A stretch of 64,000 nt of DNA from Cotesia glomerata (taxonomy: Eukaryota; Arthropoda; Insecta; Hymenoptera; Braconidae), in contig NC_058165.1 of the NCBI RefSeq assembly GCF_020080835.1, forward strand, positions 12,707,961-12,771,960, in the 5' to 3' direction. Under the pieces are notes generated by a model. The model was not told where the DNA came from and searched no databases. It saw nothing but the letters and a program-made list of their open reading frames with translations. Shown here in pieces: positions 57,656-64,000 of this stretch. Both the position numbers and the translations under genes were made by a program. Within the stretch, counting starts at the first letter, position 1. Every line of letters begins with the position of its first letter.

Positions 57656-58169
57656 ATGTCTTTCTAAACAATTAAACACAGATTTGAATTATTTAAACTT
57701 TCAAAGAGGTGGTAAGAGGGAGGAGGTGGGAATCTTACTAAAAAACTTTTCAGTATTTGCAAATTGCAGAATTTTTTGATTATTCAAATAGTCAGATCTA
57801 TTGCTTCAATAATTTCTCAGTTATGTGACATATTGCAGATTGTCACGTTTGTATCATGGAAGAATTATGTCTGCCTTGCGACATGCACGGAAAAAAGGAA
57901 AATGAAAAAATTAGAGTTTATATCAAGAAAAATTATCAGTTTAAGAATTTTTCTACTGGAATGAAAATAATGAAATTTATTTTTCAAAATAGTTTTCTTG
58001 GCTCAAAGATTTATTTCTTGAACTTGGTCTGCTTTTTTTTTAGTGGAGTAATGTGGCACATTTCAAATAAAACTGAAACTTAAAATTTCCCAGATTTGCT
58101 TTCGTAGCGTTAAGTTAAGTTACAGTATAAACTGTAATTTTTTCATTTTTCTATATTTTTTTGTGCAGA
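57656..58169. other. AT-rich flank, no supported gene
   Basis: Short open frames only. It contains GTCTGCCTTGCGACATGCAC near 57870, which resembles the 26 bp minisatellite unit below, and TCAAGAAA words like the MITE family. Confidence 0.35.
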
Positions 58170-58403
58170 AATTTGTCAGCCTAATGACATGTAAAAATTT
58201 CGTCAGCTTTGCGACATCCAAAATTTCGTCAGCTTTGTGACATACGAAATTTCGTCAGCTTTGCGACGTACAAAATTTTGTCAGCTTTGCGACATGCGAA
58301 ATTTTTTCAGCTTTGCGACATCCAAAATTCCGTCAGCTTTGCGACATACGAAATTTCGTCAGCTTTGCGACATACAAAATTTTGTCAGCTTTGCGACATA
58401 TAT
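58170..58403 (+). repeat. 26 bp minisatellite, 8-9 copies
   Basis: Eight clear units from 58196 of the form AATTTCGTCAGCTTTGCGACATnCnA, plus one degenerate unit before them. Variants alternate in the last bases (ACATCCAA, ACATACGA, ACATACAA). Because 26 is not a multiple of three, open frames through it read different peptides in each unit and are not credible genes. Confidence 0.95.
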
Positions 58404-58556
58404 AATTAAATATATTAATAATTAATTAATACACCTTTTTAAAAAACTCGCTAATAATATTTTATATTTTCCAGGAAACCAAGATCAGACAAGAAATAAC
58501 GGACCACTAATCTACAGAAGCCTGGTTGGCTCACCGTTAACTTACGAAAAAGTGGC

Positions 58557-58728
58557 GCTCCTTTCGCCCACAAGTTAACTAGTGCACGAGTTCACTAGTG
58601 CACTTACGAACTTGTGGAGGCGACGCGACGGTTTTAGAAACGCGTTTTTCGAAGGTTTCGCCTCCATGCACAAGTACACAAGTGCACTAGTGGACTCGTG
58701 CACTAGTTAACTTGTTGGCGAAAGGAGT
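58557..58728. repeat. long hairpin with ~70 bp arms
   Basis: The left arm CTCCTTTCGCCCACAAGTTA...TGTGGAGGCGAC (58559-58624) pairs with the right arm GGCGAAAC...CTAGTTAACTTGTTGGCG-AAAGGAG (58650-58728). The loop of ~25 bp is G+C-rich (GACGGTTTTAGAAACGCG). The arms contain repeated half-palindromes ACTAGTGCAC. A MITE or a hairpin-RNA source are both possible. Confidence 0.85.
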
Positions 58729-58740
58729 ATTGGATCCAAA

Positions 58741-58830
58741 AGTATCCAATCATAGGATACGCTCAATTAATAACTTGTAGAACATATTCCATGCCAAATC
58801 GACTGTACTTACGTATTCGACAAATTTTTG
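58741..58830. repeat. decayed fragment of the 48368-type foldback element
   Basis: Contains CATATTCCATGCCAAATCGA, the terminal word of the 48368-49036 MITE, in otherwise unmatched AT-rich sequence. Confidence 0.35.
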
Positions 58831-59047
58831 TGATAAACTGCTTCGAAATAATCCTAAGGCAACTTTCGAAAAAGTCATGAGCAATTTTTCGATTCTCATT
58901 CATTTTTCCAAAAAAGAAAATTGTTTTTAGAAGAATTTTTTTTTCAAACTTTTTTTTTCAGACTATTCCTAATGCTTCATCAATGCTGGCAGTATAAGAT
59001 GACGACAAAAAAATTGGTTGTCTGTAAAGTCGGTTTACGGACGATAA

Positions 59048-59644
59048 TTTTACGTGATAACGTCATAAAGAAACATTGATGAAAAATTGCATACTTTTAT
59101 GAATTCAATTATTATCACTGAATTATCATTATTTTGTATTTAAGAATAAAAAAATTTTAAATATTTAAAAATTATTTTAACAAAGAAAAAAAACTTATTG
59201 ATACATTGTTAATTAAAAATTGATATAATAATTTGATAATTATTATTATTTATAATAAATATTAATTATTAATAATTATTTATAGTATCAATGATAATAA
59301 TTTTTTATAACTGATATAATTTGACATAAATATTGTTAAAACTGATTAAAAACATTAATTTTTAATTTTCAAACATTATTTAAAGTTTTTGCAAATTTAA
59401 TTTAATAATTTGTTTAAATATAATCACGAACAATTAGTTATAGAACAATATTCGAACTGCTAGCTCTGACGTCACGTGAGAATAAGAGAGATAAATGTTT
59501 CACAAGCCAACGCTTGGGCCGATCATGCCTCTCTATCGCTTGTTCTGCGCTCTCGCTTGCATGCTTGGCCTCAGGTGGAACGAGACACTTTTTCGTGCGT
59601 GCTACCGTTGTTCCTAAATTTATAAGACGTTATCACGTCAAAAA
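59048..59644. mobile_element. MITE with ACGTGATAACGTC inverted repeats (~597 bp)
   Basis: TTTTACGTGATAACGTCATA at 59048 and the complementary TATAAGACGTTATCACGTCA at 59621. The interior is AT-rich with a G+C-richer part (59470-59600). No coding capacity. Confidence 0.6.
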
Positions 59645-60039
59645 AAAACGAATAAATTTTGTTCGATAATTAACGAAAGGCATTGGGAAGTAATATGTAC
59701 GGTTATAAATTTCTGTAGAAATTTACTATGCATGCATAATAAGACTGAACCTTAATGACTCTATTTAAAAAATAATATAAGAATATATCATATTGTACCA
59801 ATCAATATTTACTAGGGACCATCGTAAATTAAGCAACGCAACTGTTTAAAACTTTTCACTATAGTTCCATAGTAAAATTTCTATCGCTCAGTCGACAATA
59901 AAAATTTATAAAAAAGTTTTACATTGAGTCACGTGTATTCGTATTCGTATAAAATTTTTAATTGTTACAATGAAATTTTCAAATGCCCCATAGTAAACGT
60001 ATGCGGGTCACTCGCGACATGTGCTATTTCATTTTTTTG

Positions 60040-60996
60040 GGGTAGGTATCGTTTATCGCATATCCATTCATATCCCGATGATACATATATGTGCAATAAT
60101 ACATATCCCGATGATACATATTCTAATGATACATATAATTAAAATTATAATTATAAATCTTCGGTAAAAAATAAGACACCACCTATTTTTATCAGGAGTT
60201 TTGTTTTGTTTCATGATATGTATCATCGGGATATGTATACACAGAAAAAAAGATTTCTTGACTGGAGAATAAAATTCGTGGCTCAAGTAAATTTTCGGGT
60301 GCCCGAAAGAAGACCGAAGTTGTGGCCGAAGTAAAAATTTTTCTTGAAATTCTATTCTTGGTGAAAGTAATTTTTCTTAATTCAAGTTATAATAAATACT
60401 TGATACAAAAAATCTTTATATTGGATCAAGATTTTTAGATTCTTTAGGGAAGCAGCGCCACCTACTTCAGCTGAGAAAAAAATTTTCTCACGAGAAAATT
60501 TTCCTCTTGAATATTTGATACTCTTAGCAGATTCTTTTAGCACGCAATTATACATATTAAATGAAAAAAAATGATTCAATATTATTTGATCTTCCCATTT
60601 GACATTTTAACCAATAAAAATATAAATGAAAATTTATTATCGAGATATTTAATGTTTTGGAGCAAAAGAAAAATTTTCTCAAGACAAGAAAATTTTCTTG
60701 ATTTAAATAAATTGTCTTGGATCAAGATACGTATTTCTTGAAGAAAGGAGAATTAATTTTGTTGGAATAAGAGAAATTTCTTGTGTCAAAAAAAAATTTT
60801 TTTTCGCCCAAGAAAATAATTATGAAGAAAAATATTTTCTTTGTTCAAGTGAACTACTCTTTTTGTGTATCATTGCTCATATGTATCATCAAATATATGA
60901 GTTAATAAAACTGGAATAATTGGGATATGTATTATCAGGATTTAGGTCATTGATACATAAGTATCAACAGAGGATATGCGTAAACGATACCTACCC
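60040..60996. mobile_element. MITE with 25 bp inverted repeats, itself carrying an inserted MITE
   Basis: GGGTAGGTATCGTTTATCGC at 60040 and its complement, GCGTAAACGATACCTACCC, ending at 60996. Inside the ends are repeated words ATATCCCGATGATACAT (60076, 60106, and the complement at 60217), a dense subterminal repeat set. The 60238-60870 MITE interrupts it. Confidence 0.8.
60238..60870. mobile_element. MITE nested in 60040-60996
   Basis: Ends ATACACAGAAAAAAAGA and TCTTTTTGTGTAT. The interior has many TTTCTTGA/TCAAGAAA words. Related to the 42703-42901 MITE by its ends and word content. Non-coding. Confidence 0.6.
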
Positions 60997-61474
60997 TTCT
61001 TTAGTGCTACTTTGTTTTATGAACATAAGTGTACAAACGCTATCAGTGGTGGTTAACGGTTCTTATAAAAATTGTATGAAATAAAGTTTTAAATGAATAT
61101 TAGATCATAAATTCATCAACAAACACATCAATAGTTTGTAAAAATTTGTAAGATTCATAAATAATAAAGATAATTAATAAAGTAATTAATAATTCACCGT
61201 GAAAAATTAAAATGTAAACAAATACTTGTTGGTTAATCTGTAACCGACACTTCTAATAATAATAAGAATGTCAAATGTTCAACAATTGTTAATTTTATCA
61301 ATAGAAAAATTATAAATCAATTTTATCCATTTTTTATCATTCTATTCAGAAATTGATTCATATTCTTAACAAATTACTTTTGTTGGATGTCTATCATTTT
61401 AAGTGCTACCCAGTTTTCGTCATCGTTGGAATTTTTATAGTTGCATTGTTTTTAAAACGAATTGTAATTGTGAA

Positions 61475-61590
61475 TTAACCCTTTAGAGTCTGACCTTGAA
61501 ACCCCACTCTTGGGTCTTACTATGGATTTGCGCTCTCCCCACCACTTTCACGCGAAGACGTTTGAAGATCCTCTGACTCTAAAGGGTTAA
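61475..61590. mobile_element. tiny TTAA-flanked MITE (108 bp)
   Basis: TTAA at both ends. Inverted repeats CCCTTTAGAGTC (61479-61490) and GACTCTAAAGGG (61575-61586) surround a G+C-richer core. The TTAA target and CCC start are piggyBac-like. Confidence 0.8.
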
Positions 61591-63590
61591 TAAAAATATA
61601 TGTGCGTCATTGTATAAGTAGTAGAAACAGAATCTAAAACTTGGATATAAAACATAAAATAATTTTCAATATACTCAAAATATAATATTATCAGTAAACA
61701 TTTTTCTTCGTATTGTATTTATTATTTTTATTATAAAAAAAAAATTGCTATTTACTTGCATGTTATTTTTACTTAAAAAAAAACAAAAAAAATTGGAAAC
61801 AAATTTGTAATTGACGTTAAATTAATATCAGCCGTGAGCTTTAAGTATATTAAAACTGTAAAAATATTTGAAGGTAATATATTGTGTTTATAATTATTTA
61901 TATAAAAATTAACTGTAAAATTATATCTTATGTTTATTGTTAAAAATAAAAAACCAATAAAAAAACTACATTTAAAAAAAATATTTTTAAAAATTATTGC
62001 AACTAAAAACAAATTGTTTGGTTAGATATTTTTTGTGATAGCCAAAAACATTTTTTACTCCAAAACTTTATTTTTTAATAATAAACTTTATTTTGCTATG
62101 GTATATTTGGAAATTTAAATTGACGCATATTTCATTTTACAGTGGTACATTTTAATTTCTACCATTTACAATGTCTGATTTCATTTGTTTCGGAAATTAC
62201 TATGGACCATTATAGAATTTTGTTCTTAATCAATAGAGTTCACTAGTAATATGCACCATCGTAAAATTTAAAATCCATGCAGAGTAAAAAATAATCGAAA
62301 ATTTTCACAGTGTGGGATAAAAAAGAAATTTTTTTTTCTCAAAATTTTTGAAAATGTTTTTACCAAATCAAAGAAATAATTTAAAAAGCTATTTTAAAAA
62401 CTATCATAAAATAAATCATAAAAAATGAAGAAATTTTCCAGAAACACTTTTCATATTTGAAAAACAAAAAAATCTGAAGAAATTGTTAGGATTCGGTAGA
62501 AATTTTTTTTTTTCAACGTTTCAACATAAAATATTTAATTATTGATATCTTATAATTCAACTTTATTTTTTTTTCATAATAGATAAACGAGCCATTCATT
62601 AAAAAACTTTTAAATTTTGTATCTATTATGGTATTTACAAAAAAAAAATCATTTTTTACTTACTACTGTGAAATCTGGGGACAATAGACATATTTTCGTG
62701 GCTATTAAATTTGCTGTTAATTTGAATGGATTAAAAAAAAATATTTTCTGAGCCAAATTTTAGATTGCCGCCAAGTCTATAAAAATCTATAAATACAATC
62801 AGGTAATATCAAATTTTTTACATATAATTAGAGAAAAATCTTTCTTCTAGTATTATGATTTTTAGAAATGATGACGTTGTTTGCTAAATAAAATGATCAT
62901 ACGCCTTTTATAATAAAATTACTATATACAATTTCGGTAATTATTTACAAGTGGGGTCAACCCATGCTAAGCCATGTTACATTTTTTTTCCATCAATTTT
63001 TTTTTAAATTGTTCTTTTTTTCGTGTACTTAAAAAAAAAAAATATATCAAAAACATCAAAAATAAAATAAAATAGAAATTTTATCCAAAAACATGAGCCA
63101 AAATTTTTTCTAACTTTTAAAGACAAAAAAGCTATCAAAATCTTTATTCTTTTCTTTCACGACATTTTTCATTATAAATATGCGGTAAAAACAAGAGAAT
63201 ACAAAAAAATTTGAAAAAGTTAATTTTTCACTTAGTTATGGCCCAAAATAAGGTTGACCCTATTTGTAAATATTTACCAAAATTTCTAACCGAGAAAATT
63301 TATTCAAATTGAACTTTTTTGAAAATTTAATTTTTGTTCAATTTCAATTTTCGAAAATTGTGCATTAAATTTTGTTCAAATCTTGATTGGCACGCGTGAA
63401 GATTTGTTTACCAATTATTTATCTGATATAAAATTAAGTTTACATTTTATAATATTATTCAAAATAATTTATTTACTTGCGTACTTTTTTTTTTAAATGA
63501 TTTTTTTTTGATAAAATTCTCCGTTGAAAATATACAAGTCATATTTATTAATTTTTTTAATAACTGTTTTATCAATTTTAAAAGATTTTC
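61591..63590. other. AT-rich stretch, nothing recognised
   Basis: Two kilobases of A/T-run-rich DNA. Open frames here are short and composition-driven (Phe, Lys, Ile). No repeat or RNA gene recognised. Confidence 0.4.
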
Positions 63591-63599
63591 ATTTGTCCG

Positions 63600-63990
63600 C
63601 TAAACTTGCAATTTATATTTCAGCGGACACGTGACCGTTTCCTTGAAAACGAGCGCCTTCATTTTAATTGGCTGCTGATGGTATGATATTGTACTCTCCT
63701 CCCGCAAGAAGTTGCGCCACTTAGAGTCAAGCTCTTTTGTTAACCCTTCTGATGCAAGTTTTAGTTTTATAGTCAACGCCATATAAAATTCACAACTCTA
63801 CCAGCATCACGAGGCAGTTAGAATACACGCTTTGACATTAATTCCGTGGTGAGTCTAATTTTTTCAAATCATGGTCATTACTGATTTATTAAGATTATTA
63901 TCATTACAATTAGTATCATAATTTTAGTTGTTTTCAATCAAGAATTTTGAGTGATTTAGAGATTCTGTGTCCAGTGTAATTAGCGAAGCG
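63600..63990 (+). promoter_or_regulatory. possible promoter and first non-coding exon of a gene to the right
   Basis: The base composition shifts toward G+C from 63600. A hairpin TCCGCT...AGCGGA lies at 63596-63627. GAGGCAGTTAG near 63811 resembles an arthropod initiator, and CCGTG|GTGAGT at 63844-63852 is a good splice donor. All of this is circumstantial; no coding sequence is visible. Confidence 0.25.
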
Positions 63991-64000
63991 TCTGTAGCCT

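Noticed and set aside
58196..58403. CRISPR-like array
   Set aside because: There are no unique spacers; the whole 26 bp unit repeats, and the DNA is eukaryotic.
58209..58425. Overlapping open frames with repeated QLCDI/ALRHTKF peptides
   Set aside because: They are read-throughs of a 26 bp minisatellite whose unit length is not a multiple of three.
61773..62012. 79-codon minus-strand frame rich in Phe, Ile and Asn
   Set aside because: Composition-driven frame in AT-rich DNA with no motif or splice context.

Overview
The window is 64 kb of AT-rich animal DNA. The family content (THAP9/P-element transposase, RepHel Helitron, Tc1-like transposase, a retrocopy of the microtubule polymerase Msps/XMAP215, tRNA-derived repeats) points to an arthropod, most likely an insect. 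A hymenopteran is my guess and is not proven by the sequence. I see no intact ordinary housekeeping gene. Nearly everything recognisable is mobile DNA, its remnants or satellite, often several insertions deep.

Left part (1-19.7 kb). A satellite with a ~173 bp unit (1560-5980) is interrupted at 2060-3440 by sequence holding a decayed transposon-like gene. Next is a P-element/THAP9-like transposase pseudogene on the minus strand. It is split in two by a complete 6,481 bp Helitron (7650-14130) inserted between an A and a T of the coding region. The Helitron carries a RepHel gene with a few stops and frameshifts, and a tRNA-derived repeat. Beyond the P-element piece come a possible LTR with a candidate primer-binding site (15378-17763) and a truncated Tc1-like element (18023-19470).

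Middle (19.7-44.4 kb). A second satellite (unit ~140 bp, higher-order period ~780-800 bp) is split by a 19.7 kb transposon (24084-43805). The transposon has terminal inverted repeats CCCTAGCGGTTT/AAACCGCTAGGG, subterminal CACGGTG-type repeats and a 2 bp TT target duplication, which can be read from a sister satellite unit. It carries a badly decayed Tnp2/EnSpm-type transposase on the plus strand. On the minus strand, diverging from it, is a seven-exon accessory gene that is almost intact. Its introns have collected a tRNA-derived repeat, a TTAA-target foldback MITE and two short elements of another family.

Right part (44.4-64 kb). Here lie an intronless, broken minus-strand copy of a TOG domain of Msps/XMAP215 (45545-46650), a small spliced minus-strand gene of unknown function (47440-50198), and the most striking feature: a single uninterrupted 1,524-codon reading frame (52777-57351). 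Its protein combines a Mutator-like DDE transposase domain, a YqaJ-type nuclease domain and two OTU cysteine-protease domains, all with catalytic residues present. Flanking sequence resembles the short dispersed elements inside the 19.7 kb transposon, so this is probably the autonomous member of a transposon family. The last 6 kb hold a minisatellite, a long hairpin and several MITEs. The extreme right end is richer in G+C and may contain a promoter and first exon of a gene outside the window.
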